A DNA stretch of 64,000 nt. It comes from Streptomyces europaeiscabiei. GTDB taxonomy: Bacteria; Actinomycetota; Actinomycetes; Streptomycetales; Streptomycetaceae. Below, in pieces: positions 8,296 to 16,692 of this stretch (positions are counted from its first letter, which is position 1; each line of letters starts with the position of its first letter). The notes below the pieces were generated by a model, which made no database searches, was not told the DNA's origin, and was given only the letters and a program-made list of their open reading frames with translations. The stretch is from assembly GCF_036346855.1 (NCBI RefSeq), contig NZ_CP107841.1:1674001-1738000 (forward strand). The letters are read 5' to 3'. Position numbers and translations under genes: made by a program.

Positions 8296-8769
8296 ATGGT
8301 GGAAGCGGCATTGGTTGGGCTGGCAATGGCGGGCGCGACAACCCTGGTGGCGGCGATGGCTACTGATGCGTGGCAGGCCACCCGTGACGGAGTGCTCGGC
8401 CTCTTCCACCGCGATGGGCAGGCGCAGCAAGTAGCACTTCTAGCCCAGGCGGACGGCAATGCTGCCAGGGTGGAACAGTGCGAGGACCGGGACAGTGCCC
8501 GGCAGCGCCTGATCCCGCTGTGGCAAGGCGAGTTGGAAGAGTTTCTGAGTCGGCACCCCGACGCGGCCGCCGACCTTCGGTCTTTGACGCAACGAGTTCG
8601 GGCACAGCTGCCCGAGACTCAGCTGTCCTGGGTGCAGAACGTGACCGCCAGCGGGGGAGGCCATGCGTACGGCGCGCAGGGTCCCAATAGCTCTGTGCAG
8701 GTACACCATGCCAGTCCGGGACATGTTCCCCCGTCCGCGCCGCCTTCAGGAACAGAGTCCGATGTCTGA
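8296..8769 (+). CDS. Membrane-anchored 157-aa protein with Gly-rich AYG tail, unknown function
   Basis: The start ATG 8296 is preceded by a strong ribosome binding site (GGGGGAGAAG at 8281-8290). Residues 2-22 form a hydrophobic helix (VEAALVGLAMAGATTLVAAM). An acidic, Glu/Arg-rich helical region follows (residues about 60-110, with an EEFLSRHPDAAADLRSLTQR segment), then a Gly-rich tail with GGHAYGAQG (G122-G126 core). The tail motif resembles residues 21-36 of the STAND-like protein at 2851-5907. Similar small proteins are familiar from Streptomyces genomes, but I know of no function. It is downstream of the IS701 insertion and on the same strand as the NTPase. Confidence 0.7.
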   Translation: MVEAALVGLAMAGATTLVAAMATDAWQATRDGVLGLFHRDGQAQQVALLAQADGNAARVEQCEDRDSARQRLIPLWQGELEEFLSRHPDAAADLRSLTQRVRAQLPETQLSWVQNVTASGGGHAYGAQGPNSSVQVHHASPGHVPPSAPPSGTESDV

Positions 8770-8978
8770 CCTCAGTGGTCTCTCCGACCTCGGCTCCGCG
8801 GCAAACCGCCTACCCCCGAGGCCTGGGTTCGACGTAATTCGAGGGTTCTAGAGGCTCGTTGAGGCCGAAGGTGCAGGCCACGGGGCTGAAGGCTGCTCCA
8901 CGATCGGAAAGTGCCTAGAGACGCGATGTTCTGGATTCGCCTGCGCTGGCCTGGGACGAGCTCGTAGGGTCTGGAGCC

Positions 8979-9219
8979 CTGTACGTGAAGACGACGAAGC
9001 GGGAGAACAAGTCCGGCAGGCACGGTCCGGTACCTGCATCTGGCCCACAACGAGTGGGATCCGGCGAAGGGCAGGGCGGTCCCGAAGGTGCTGTTCACCT
9101 TCGGCCGCGAGGACCACCTCGACCGCGACGCGGTCAAGCGCCTGGTCGCGTCTCTATCGAAGCTGCTGGAGCCAGGCGATGCACTCGCCTCGACGGCCGC
9201 GTCCGACCTGGACGCGTGA
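8979..9219 (+). pseudogene. IS1634-type transposase N-terminal fragment, frameshifted
   Basis: The start reads LYVKTTKRENKSG. After a one-base shift near 9020 it continues TVRYLHLAHNEWDPAKGRAV and LFTFGREDHLDRDAVKRLV, ending at TGA 9217-9219. This is the N-terminal domain of IS1634/IS1549-type transposases. The catalytic part is absent. Confidence 0.7.
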
Positions 9220-9460
9220 CCGGTCGGGGCTTGTGACGTCACAGCACTGCGGGCCCGCACCGACCGCCACCCTGGACGCTACGGCCGCGAACCGTGCACC
9301 CGGGCTCGATTGAGCACGTCAGGCCCGCTGGATGTTTGGTGCGAGCCCGCGCAGGAGTCCGGTGAGGGAGCCGCCCGAGTGACCGCACGCCGCGTCGCCT
9401 TGAGCACGCCGATCAGCTTCTCCCGTCCCCCGGGCGCCAGGGCTCACATCACGCGACGGG
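9220..9460. other. Intergenic stretch, no gene recognised
   Basis: About 240 bp between the IS1634 remnant and the TetR-type operators. No frame with family resemblance and no clear repeat was found. Confidence 0.5.
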
Positions 9461-9550
9461 CAATCGGATCGCCCTATCCAGTTCCGTGATACCGTGGCGA
9501 CAGTGAACCGGAAAGAGCTATCCGAATCAGGAATCGGATAAACCTATCCA
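9461..9550. promoter_or_regulatory. Two copies of a TetR-type operator before the SDR gene
   Basis: CAATCGGATCGCCCTATCCA (9461-9480) and GAATCGGATAAACCTATCCA (9531-9550) share AATCGGAT-N4-TATCCA, with GGAT/ATCC dyad symmetry. A third copy lies next to the divergent tetR gene at 13139-13158, together with similar flanking DNA. The regulator at 12429-13124 is therefore the likely ligand-controlled repressor of both promoters (inference). Confidence 0.65.
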
Positions 9551-9596
9551 GATCTCTGTCTTCCGGTGCCAATCTCTTCCTGAAAGGGACTTTGCC

Positions 9597-10274
9597 GTGA
9601 CCAGCATCGCCATCATCGGAGCCGGCCCCCAGCTGGGTCTGGCCATCGCCCGCACCTTCGGCTCCCAGGGCTTCGACGTCGCTCTGATCTCCCGCAACCG
9701 CGAGAAGCTCGACAGTCTCGTCGGCACCCTGACCGGCGAGGACATCACCGCCGCCGCGTTTCCCGCGGACGTGCTCGACCGTGACGCGCTCACCCAGGCA
9801 CTCAAGGACGCCGCCGCACAGTTCGGCCGCATCGACGTCCTGGAGTACTCCCCGGTGGGCACCTTCGGATCCACTGCTCTGACCACCCCGGCCGAGACCG
9901 AACCGACTCATGTGCAGCACGAGATCGAGTTCCAGCTGTACGGGGCGATCGCCGCCACCAAGGCGGTGCTGCCCGCGATGCGCGAGGCCGGCGCGGGCAG
10001 CCTGCTCTACACGACCGGCGCCGGCTCCATCGACCCCGTGCCGCAGGTCGGCAACGTCAACGCCGCCGCCGCCGCGCTGCGCAACTGGGTGATCAACCTC
10101 CACAAGGAGCTGGACGGCACCGGAGTCCAGGCCGCCCACGTCGGCATCGACGTGTCGATCGGCACGCCGGCCGTCCCCGGTTTCCCGACGGCCCAGCCCG
10201 AGGAGATCTCCCCCGTCTACTGGGACCTGCACACCACCAAGCGCGACCAGGCCGAGCTCGTCTTCAGCCTCTGA
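9597..10274 (+). CDS. Atypical short-chain dehydrogenase/reductase-like protein
   Basis: The 225-residue product has an N-terminal Rossmann fold with the dinucleotide-binding motif GAGPQLGLAIA, and ISRNREKLDSL at the second strand. The usual Tyr-x-x-x-Lys catalytic pair is not seen: the expected position reads GNVNAAAAALRNW after SLLYTTGAGS. It may therefore be a non-classical reductase or a sensing/scaffold protein. GTG 9597 follows GAAAGGGA. It lies behind two TetR-type operators and ends in a strong terminator, so it is its own unit, divided from the dioxygenase operon by about 240 bp. Confidence 0.8.
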   Translation: MTSIAIIGAGPQLGLAIARTFGSQGFDVALISRNREKLDSLVGTLTGEDITAAAFPADVLDRDALTQALKDAAAQFGRIDVLEYSPVGTFGSTALTTPAETEPTHVQHEIEFQLYGAIAATKAVLPAMREAGAGSLLYTTGAGSIDPVPQVGNVNAAAAALRNWVINLHKELDGTGVQAAHVGIDVSIGTPAVPGFPTAQPEEISPVYWDLHTTKRDQAELVFSL

Positions 10275-10309
10275 CACCGGACCGGCTTTCGTAATCCGTC
10301 CTTCGTCCA

Positions 10310-10354
10310 TCCTTGATCGCGCCGCGGTGTTCCGGGCCGCGGCGCGATCAAGGA
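10310..10354 (+). terminator. Strong intrinsic hairpin after the SDR gene
   Basis: TCCTTGATCGCGCCGCGG (10310-10327) pairs perfectly over 18 bp with 10337-10354 across a 9-nt loop. No T-run follows, as is common for Streptomyces terminators. Confidence 0.85.
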
Positions 10355-10514
10355 CAAGGGCTCGGCTGCGATGGACACTGCCGACCGCGATGTTCGCGGC
10401 CTCGGGCGTCATGGGGACCGCTGAGTCCAGCGAGCAGTTCATCCCTCACACCCGCGGCCTGCTGATGCCTGCCATCAGCCAATCCCCCCACTGCATTTAG
10501 AGGAGTAGCCCGGC

Positions 10515-11402
10515 ATGACCACGACCACCGATCCGTCCTACGTCGACCCGACACTGATCAACCCCCGCGCAGTCCGTCTCGTCAAGGCGTTCAAGGACGC
10601 TCTGGCCCGCATGCGGGACGAGGAGGGACTGACCTTCGACGACCTCAATGCGGTCACCGACCTGCTGCAGAAGGCCCAGGCAGCCACGGGCGCCCCGCTG
10701 GCACTGGTCGCCATGCCGCTGTTCAGCGAAGTCTTCCAGGGCGGCCGGGACGGATACACCCCCTCCGAAGAGGTCAACAGCCCCACGTACATCGCAGGCT
10801 CCCCGCGCATCGACAACCCCGGCATCCTGCCGATGCGACCGGACGAACCCGGCACTCCGCTGGTCGTGTCCGGCCGCGTTCTGGACGGCAACCGTCGGCC
10901 GATCGAGGGCGCCAAAGTGGACATCTACCACGCGGCCAACAACGGCGACTACTCCGCGCTGTACGACGACGGAGTGCCCACGTACAACCTGCGCGGCCAC
11001 CTGTTCACGGACGCCGACGGCCGCTACACCTTCACCACCGTCACCCCGGTCGCCTACGCCGACTCCCACATCAGGAAGGTCGACGGGGTCGTCCAAGCCG
11101 TCGCAGCCCTCGGGCGCAGCCTCTACCGTCCGGCCCACATCCACTACGAGGTCCACCACCCCGACCTGATCACTCCCTGGCGGGGTGAGGTCTATTTCAA
11201 GGGAGACCCGGTCATCCCCGTCGACTTCGTCGGCGGAACCCTGGCCCCTCCCGCACTGCAGGCCGACACCGTCCTGCACGAGGACCCCAAGGACACAGCA
11301 GCCGCAGGCTTCCAGGGCCCCTACCGTTCGATGGAGTTCGACTTCGTCCTCAAGACCCGCACCAGCCCGGACAGCATCACCCCGAACGGAACGACGGCAT
11401 GA
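10515..11402 (+). CDS. Intradiol ring-cleavage dioxygenase (catechol/hydroxyquinol 1,2-dioxygenase type)
   Basis: The 295-residue protein fits the CatA-like family, which cleaves catechols between the hydroxyls using Fe(III). An N-terminal helical dimerisation region (residues 1-110) is followed by the beta-sandwich. Expected iron ligands are Y146 (in GDYSALYD), Y181 (in TPVAYAD), H208 and H210 (in RPAHIHYEVHHP). The ribosome binding site AGAGGAG precedes ATG 10515. The next gene overlaps by ATGA, so the two are translationally coupled. Substrate cannot be read from sequence; hydroxyquinol or catechol are the family's usual ones. No other ring-cleavage pathway genes are adjacent. Confidence 0.88.
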   Translation: MTTTTDPSYVDPTLINPRAVRLVKAFKDALARMRDEEGLTFDDLNAVTDLLQKAQAATGAPLALVAMPLFSEVFQGGRDGYTPSEEVNSPTYIAGSPRIDNPGILPMRPDEPGTPLVVSGRVLDGNRRPIEGAKVDIYHAANNGDYSALYDDGVPTYNLRGHLFTDADGRYTFTTVTPVAYADSHIRKVDGVVQAVAALGRSLYRPAHIHYEVHHPDLITPWRGEVYFKGDPVIPVDFVGGTLAPPALQADTVLHEDPKDTAAAGFQGPYRSMEFDFVLKTRTSPDSITPNGTTA

Positions 11403-11836
11403 CCGACGAGGACGCGACCGCCTGGGCGCTGGCCCGGCTCAACACTGCTTTTTACCACCACTACGACCGCCGCGAGTACGACGCGGTGCTTGAATTCTTC
11501 GCCCCCGACGCCCTCTACGAGCGGCTCGGACAGAAGATACGTGGCCATGGCGAGATCCTGGACCTGCTCAACGCCCGTCCAGGGCCCGAGGAGCTGACCG
11601 CCCGCCACATAATGGGGGCCACGCACTTCCACACCATCGGCGACACCACCGCTCAGGGAACCGTCACCCTGCTCGGGTACGGCGGCCGCCCACCCACCGA
11701 ATCCGGACCCGCCCCCTACACTGTGGCAACCGGCGGACACATCTTCGAACAGGCCGACCACTACCGCCTCGACGACGGGCGCTGGAAGATCACCCACCGC
11801 ACACTCCACCAGATCCTCACCCCGATCTCCGACTGA
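11399..11836 (+). CDS. SnoaL-like/NTF2-fold protein coupled to the dioxygenase
   Basis: The 145-residue protein shows the NTF2-like cone fold pattern: an N-terminal helix (ALARLNTAFYHHYDRREYDAV), LEFFAPDALYERLGQKIRGH, HIMGATHFHTI and a C-terminal strand WKITHRTLHQILTP. This resembles SnoaL_4 or the small subunit of ring-hydroxylating dioxygenases. ATG 11399 overlaps the stop of the dioxygenase gene (ATGA). It probably acts on the same substrate or pathway, as a hydratase, isomerase or binding protein. Exact activity is not predictable. Confidence 0.78.
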   Translation: MTDEDATAWALARLNTAFYHHYDRREYDAVLEFFAPDALYERLGQKIRGHGEILDLLNARPGPEELTARHIMGATHFHTIGDTTAQGTVTLLGYGGRPPTESGPAPYTVATGGHIFEQADHYRLDDGRWKITHRTLHQILTPISD

Positions 11837-11868
11837 CGATCCCCACAGGGGAGCGCCGGGGTTCGGGT

Positions 11869-12426
11869 CTGATCCGCCGGTTCACCGACCGGAGCAGTCT
11901 TCTCCTGGCTCTCTTCGCCGAGGCCGAGTTTCAGGACGCGTGCAGGTCGGGTCCGCCTCCCCTCGGCATAGGGGCACCGGCGAGAGAACGACTCACGGCG
12001 TTCGCATGTGCATTCATCGAGTGCGTCGCGACCGTCACCGACCTGGGTGTCGCGTCGGCACGCCAACTGCCTCGCGAGCGCGGGTACATCTCCACAACTG
12101 CGGGCTCCCGCCACCGCCATGTGCCAGCGCTCTTGCACGAAGGCGGAGCAGACGGCGATCACGACATGCTCGGCCACGCTCTGCTCACCTTCGTGAACAT
12201 CGACGCGGTGGACCATCCACGCCACGACTGCGACGTCCCCGTCGCCCGTCGGCAAGTCACCCGGGCAGACCTGGTACGGCGAATGGTCCCACCCGACACC
12301 GATCCGGAACCTTCCAGCACCAAGCCCTTGACCTGCGCCACGAGCACCCCAGCCCTGCCTTCTTGCGCCCCCTCCCCCGACATGCCGCCCTCGTGCCGCG
12401 CCCCGGCACGGGTGCTCCGGTCCTGA
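11869..12426 (+). pseudogene. TetR-family regulator remnant lacking the DNA-binding domain
   Basis: A frame open from 11869 to TGA 12424-12426 encodes LLLALFAEAEFQDACRSG, then RERLTAFACAFIECVATVTD and PALLHEGGADGDHDMLGHAL, which resembles the ligand-binding half of TetR regulators. No start codon with a ribosome binding site and no helix-turn-helix precede it. It is probably a 5'-truncated paralogue of a regulator once paired with the dioxygenase locus. Confidence 0.55.
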
Positions 12427-12428
12427 AG

Positions 12429-13124
12429 TCAGCCGCCCTTGCCCGGCACCGGTCTGGTGGTGCCCTGGCCGACGCGGAGCATGGCCCTGTAGAGCGCGTC
12501 GTGCCCGGGCGAGCCGGGCAGCGGGCCGCGGGCCGGGGCCTCAAGAGACTGGATGAACAGGGCGACGACGCGCCGCCAGGCGTCCGGGGCGGCGTCGCCG
12601 GTGGCGTTGACGACGCCGGCGTTGGCCATGTGGATCAGTACCAGGTCCGAGGGGTCGAAGTCCTCGCGCAGGCGGCCGGTGGCCTTGGCGCGGTCGATGA
12701 GGCGCAGCATGGCTTCGTACGCCTCGTTACGGCGTTGCTCCAACACCTTGGCGGTAGGGAAGGTCATGGTCAGGACATCGGCGAAGCCGTTGTCGGCGGC
12801 CTGCATCGCGCAGGCGGATTCGATGTAGCCGACGAAACCGTTCCACGGGTCGGGGTCCTCCAGGGCACCGGTGACCACGTCGGCGTAGGCGCCCATGCGG
12901 TCGGAGAAGACGGCGTCGACCAGTTCCTCCTTCGTGGGGAAGCGGCGGAACATGGTGGCGATCCCCACGCCCGCCTCGCGGGCCACGGAAGCCATGGAGG
13001 CACTCAGGCCGTCCCGCGCGAACACCGTGCGCGCGGCGGCGATGATCCGCTCCCGGTTTCGCTCGGCGTCACTGCGCAGAGGCTGAACGGCGGGACCGTC
13101 GGGGTGCTGAGCGCCAGGGGTCAT
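12429..13124 (-). CDS. TetR-family transcriptional regulator
   Basis: The 231-residue protein has an N-terminal TetR helix-turn-helix at about residues 22-70 (RIIAAARTVFARDGLSASMA, then VAREAGVGIATMFRRFPTKE) and an alpha-helical ligand domain. It is divergent from a truncated SDR copy. The intervening DNA carries CAATCGGATTGACCTATCCA (13139-13158), which is repeated before the SDR gene at 9597. Autorepression and repression of the 9.6-kb promoter are therefore likely. The inducer is unknown; electrophiles or aromatics fit the neighbouring enzymes. Confidence 0.88.
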   Translation of the reverse strand: MTPGAQHPDGPAVQPLRSDAERNRERIIAAARTVFARDGLSASMASVAREAGVGIATMFRRFPTKEELVDAVFSDRMGAYADVVTGALEDPDPWNGFVGYIESACAMQAADNGFADVLTMTFPTAKVLEQRRNEAYEAMLRLIDRAKATGRLREDFDPSDLVLIHMANAGVVNATGDAAPDAWRRVVALFIQSLEAPARGPLPGSPGHDALYRAMLRVGQGTTRPVPGKGG

Positions 13125-13138
13125 ACCAGCCAGTCTAG

Positions 13139-13158
13139 CAATCGGATTGACCTATCCA
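13139..13158. promoter_or_regulatory. TetR-type operator, third copy
   Basis: CAATCGGATTGACCTATCCA matches the sites at 9461 and 9531. The DNA that follows (to about 13228) also resembles 9481-9596, so promoter and operator were duplicated together. Confidence 0.65.
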
Positions 13159-13228
13159 TTTTCCGTGCTGCGCTTGCCACAGCGAACCGGAGGGCGCTAT
13201 CCCAATTCAGGAACATACAGGTGACTCC

Positions 13229-13347
13229 GTGACCAGTATTTCCATCGTCGGTGTCGGCCCCTGGTGGGCCTGGCCATCGCCCGCACCTTGGGCTCGAACG
13301 ACTTCGGCGTCGCCCTGATACTCGCGAAAGCGCCAGAAGCTCGAAGG
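13229..13347 (+). pseudogene. Truncated 5' copy of the 9597 SDR gene
   Basis: GTG 13229 begins VTSISIVGVGP like the SDR at 9597. A frameshift follows within 35 bp, but nucleotide similarity continues (GGCCATCGCCCGCACCTT is shared) to about 13347, where it ends abruptly. Only about 40 codons remain. From 13348 to 13500 no gene is seen. Confidence 0.7.
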
Positions 13348-13500
13348 TCCTGCCGTCCTCTCGTTGCGCCACGGCGCGACGAGAGGACGGCATCGGTGTT
13401 CACGCGAGTGGACCACCGGTGACCGATCGGCGTGATCGACGCCGCCGAGGACCGGCCCACGGCCCGCGCTTCGGCCGCGAGGCGGGCGTGAGCTGGTGTG

Positions 13501-14523
13501 TCAGAGGGTGAGCAGGACCTTGGTGGCGCGCCGCTCGTCCATGGCCTTGTAGCCCTCCGGGGCCTGGTCGAGGGGCAGGGTGAGGTCGAAGACCTTGCCG
13601 GGGTCGATCTTGCGGTCCCAGATGAGCTGGATCAGGTCGGGCAGGAACCGGCGCACCGGGGCCGGGCCACCGAGGGTGTGGATCCCGGCAAAGAACAGCT
13701 CGATCCCGGGGATGGACACGTCGTAGTTCACACCCACATACCCCAGGTGCCCGCCGCCGCGGGTGGCACCGACGGCCTGCATGAACGACTCCTGGGTACC
13801 GACCGCCTCGACGACCGAGTGCGCGCCGAGCCCGCCTGTGAGCTCCTTGATCCTCGCGATGCCCTCCTCGCCGCGTTCTTCGACGATGTCGGTGGCCCCG
13901 TAGTAGCGGGCCAGCTTCTGCCGCTCGGGGTGCCGGGACATGGCGATGATGCGTTCCGCGCCCAGTTGTTCAGCGGCGAGGACAGCCATGAGGCCGACCG
14001 CGCCGTCGCCGACGACCGCGACGGTCTTGCCTGGTCCGGCCTCGGCGGCGACGGCGGCGTACCAGCCGGTGCCGAGCACGTCGGAGGCGGCCAACAGCGC
14101 GGGGATCAGCTCGGGATCGGGCTGTCCCGGGGTGGCGATCAGCGTGCCGTCGGCGTGCGGGATGCGGGCCTTCTCGGCCTGGGTGCCGATCCCCCCGTGG
14201 ACGAACTCGGCGTGCACGCACTTGGACTGGAACCCGGCCCGGCAGATCTCGCAGGTGTTGTCCGAGATGACGAACGATCCGACCACGAAGTCCCCGGGGT
14301 GGACGGTCGTCACATCCGAGCCGACTTCCTCCACCACGCCCACGTACTCATGGCCCATGAGCGTGTGGTCGGCGGGCTCGATGCCGCGATACGGCCACAG
14401 GTCGGAGCCGCAGATACAGGTCGCGGTCAGCTTCACTATCGCGTCAGTGGGTTCGATGATCTTCGGATCCTCACGCTCCTCGACCCGGACGTCACCGGCT
14501 GTGTGCATGACTACTCCACGCAT
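13501..14523 (-). CDS. Zinc-dependent alcohol dehydrogenase family protein
   Basis: The 340-residue MDR-family enzyme has the catalytic zinc region CICGSDLW and GHEYVGVVEEVG, a cysteine lobe CEICRAGFQSKC (three rather than four cysteines in the usual spacing), and the nucleotide-binding motif VVGDGAVGLMAVLAAEQLGA. It would oxidise an alcohol or reduce an aldehyde with NAD(P). ATG 14523 follows GGAGACCCACCC, a good ribosome binding site. It stands alone, between an SDR relic and an MFS relic. Substrate is unknown. Confidence 0.88.
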   Translation of the reverse strand: MRGVVMHTAGDVRVEEREDPKIIEPTDAIVKLTATCICGSDLWPYRGIEPADHTLMGHEYVGVVEEVGSDVTTVHPGDFVVGSFVISDNTCEICRAGFQSKCVHAEFVHGGIGTQAEKARIPHADGTLIATPGQPDPELIPALLAASDVLGTGWYAAVAAEAGPGKTVAVVGDGAVGLMAVLAAEQLGAERIIAMSRHPERQKLARYYGATDIVEERGEEGIARIKELTGGLGAHSVVEAVGTQESFMQAVGATRGGGHLGYVGVNYDVSIPGIELFFAGIHTLGGPAPVRRFLPDLIQLIWDRKIDPGKVFDLTLPLDQAPEGYKAMDERRATKVLLTL

Positions 14524-14662
14524 GGGTGGGTCTCCTTTTTCTGTGCGTCGGCGCCTGTGGCGCCGGTGGATTTCAGGGAGGTACGGGATTTCCGCACTCG
14601 CTTCGGTATGCGCATTTCGCGCCTGCCCCTGCTGAAAGGGCGTAACCGGCCCCGGGCGGGCG

Positions 14663-15252
14663 TCACGCCGTAGCGGCCTGGATGCGCGCCGTAGGACGGC
14701 GACGCTGGATGAGGGCGATGGTGATCGCGGGGATCAGGGTCAGCGCGGCGATGCCGGTGCCGACAGCCGCGGGGCCCGTGGCCCTCAAAGGGGACTCAAG
14801 GGCGAGACCGGCGATCCAGGAGCCGAGGGCGGTGCCGAGGTGGAACGCCGACACGGTCAGCGCGGACCCCAGCGGGGGCGCCTGACCCGCGAAACTCACC
14901 CCCAGGAAGATGAGCACCGGGTTCGCGCCCAGCCCGAACAGCCCCAGCAGGGCGATGAGCGCAACCGTGGGCGCGGCGTGGCCGGACAGCAGGCAGAGCG
15001 CCAGCAGCAGGACCGTGGTCACCGCGGGGGCCACGGTCCTCGTCATGTGCGGACGCCTGCCGCCATCAGCGGCGCGCCGACGATCATCCCGACCGCGAAG
15101 ACGGTGATCAGCAGCCCGGCCCGGGCGACGCCGACCTGCACATCGCCCGCGATCTGCGGCAGCAGACCCGCCACCACGAACTCGGTCGTGCCCATCAAGA
15201 AAGTGCCGCGAGCCAGCACGTAGACGACGAGCAGAAGCCGGGTGGGTGGACG
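14663..15252 (-). pseudogene. MFS transporter with a large internal deletion
   Basis: Reading from 15252 the first part encodes MGTTEFVVAGLLPQIAGDVQ and RAGLLITVFAVGMIVGAPLM, the first two helices of a DHA1-type MFS exporter, then stops at TGA overlapping the ATG of a second frame. That frame (to 14663) encodes the last helices (GLFGLGANPVLIFLGVSFAG, LGTALGSWIAGLALES). Roughly the central 150 residues are missing. No start codon is visible for the first piece. Confidence 0.75.
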
Positions 15253-15449
15253 CTCGCCGTCGTCGACGCGTACACCGGCAGGGGCGTGGCTGGGTACCTC
15301 CTCGCATGGTCATACATCATCTCCGCAGGGATCGAGAACGTGGTTCGCGTCCCACGAAACAGCCTCCACCGCGAGCGCGGGAGGCTGCGTTTGTCGGGGG
15401 TACAAGCTCGACCCCCCTCCCCACGGTTGTGGACCGTAGCGTTGAGAGC

Positions 15450-16397
15450 ATGGAACGCCGCCTGGACAACCGCGCCGACATCCGTGACTTTCTCGCCCGC
15501 CGCCGCGCCCAGCTCACCCCCGAGCAGGTCGGCCTGCCCACCAGCGGCCGGCGCCGGGTACCCGGGCTGCGCCGCGAGGAGGTCGCCGTCCTCGCCGGGG
15601 TGAGCACCGAGTGGTACACGCGGCTGGAGAAAGGCCACATCAGCGGCGTGTCCGACGATGTCCTCGAAGCGGTGGCCCGCACCCTGCAACTCGACGAGGA
15701 CGAACGCACCTACCTCTTCGACCTGGCCAAAGCCGCCCAGCCCAGCCCCGCCACCCGGCGCCGCCGCAAGCCCGTCGACGTCCCGCCCCGCGTCCAGTGG
15801 CTTCTGGACTCGATGACCCTGTCCGCGGCGTTCGTCACCAACGGCCGCCTGGACATCGTGGCCACCAACGCACTCGCCCGCGCCCTGTTCGCGCCGATGT
15901 TCGACAGCAGTACCACCGACGAACGCAGTCGCCCCAACTTCGCCCGGTACTACTTCCTCGACGACGCCTCCCACGACTTCGTCCACGACTGGGACGGCGC
16001 CGCCGACATCACCGTCGCGCTGCTGCGCGCGGAAGCCGGCCGCTACCCAGGCGACAAGTCCCTGCGCGCGCTCGTCGGTGAACTGTCCACGGTCAGCACC
16101 GAATTCCGCGCCCAATGGGCCGCTCACAACGTGCGCATCCACCACGGCGGCGTCAAACGCTTCCACCACCCCGGCGCCGGCCTCCTCGAACTCACCTACC
16201 AGCCGCTGGACCTGCCCGTGTCCGCCCGCGAAGCGCACTCCCTGACCATCTACACCGCCGAGCCGGGCACCCCCCACGAAGACCGGCTCAAGCTCCTCGC
16301 CAGCTGGGCGGCCACCCCTGCTCTGCACCAGGGTGCACCCGCCACCCACGCCGGCCGCCAGGAGAAGGGCGCCGACACCCACGGCCGAGCTGACTGA
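15450..16397 (+). CDS. MmyB-type helix-turn-helix transcriptional regulator
   Basis: The 315-residue protein starts with a helix-turn-helix (IRDFLARRRAQLTPEQVGLP, then GLRREEVAVLAGVSTEWYTR and LEKGHISGVSDDVLEAVART) and continues with an MmyB-like ligand-binding domain at about residues 105-270 (VQWLLDSMTLSAAFVTNGRL, LARALFAPMF, HHPGAGLLELTYQPLDLP). Such regulators often control a divergent oxidoreductase or transporter; here the divergent gene is the deleted MFS exporter. Start ATG 15450 is where the domain begins. The tail (Ala/Gly/His-rich) is not conserved. Confidence 0.85.
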   Translation: MERRLDNRADIRDFLARRRAQLTPEQVGLPTSGRRRVPGLRREEVAVLAGVSTEWYTRLEKGHISGVSDDVLEAVARTLQLDEDERTYLFDLAKAAQPSPATRRRRKPVDVPPRVQWLLDSMTLSAAFVTNGRLDIVATNALARALFAPMFDSSTTDERSRPNFARYYFLDDASHDFVHDWDGAADITVALLRAEAGRYPGDKSLRALVGELSTVSTEFRAQWAAHNVRIHHGGVKRFHHPGAGLLELTYQPLDLPVSAREAHSLTIYTAEPGTPHEDRLKLLASWAATPALHQGAPATHAGRQEKGADTHGRAD

Positions 16398-16620
16398 TGC
16401 GCAGACGTTCACCGAGGTGCCCGCGCGCCCTGAGCCGGAGCGAGCGTGCGCCCGAGGCGAGGCGGTCGGTGAGGGTTCGAGGGTCTGGAGACCGTGCGGG
16501 TTGCTGAGCGGCACGTCGATCCCCGCCTTGACGGCCATGCGTGCACCGCGACGCCGATGATGCCGAACCTGCCGTTCGTTGCTTTACCTTGTGGTGCTGG
16601 GTCTGCGTCTTCGGGTGTAC

Positions 16621-16662
16621 CCGCGCCCGAAGACCGTGGGGAGTTGCGGTCTTCGGGCGCGG
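16621..16662. terminator. Bidirectional terminator between convergent genes
   Basis: CCGCGCCCGAAGACCG (16621-16636) pairs perfectly over 16 bp with 16647-16662, loop of 10 nt. It lies between the MmyB-type regulator (+) and the SRPBCC gene (-). Confidence 0.85.
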
Positions 16663-16692
16663 ACGTCTCCGGTGTGTGGGTTGCGCGGGTGG

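Noticed and set aside
13498-14673. Plus-strand frame of about 390 codons
   Set aside because: It mirrors the zinc alcohol dehydrogenase gene, which has all family motifs; the plus frame has none.
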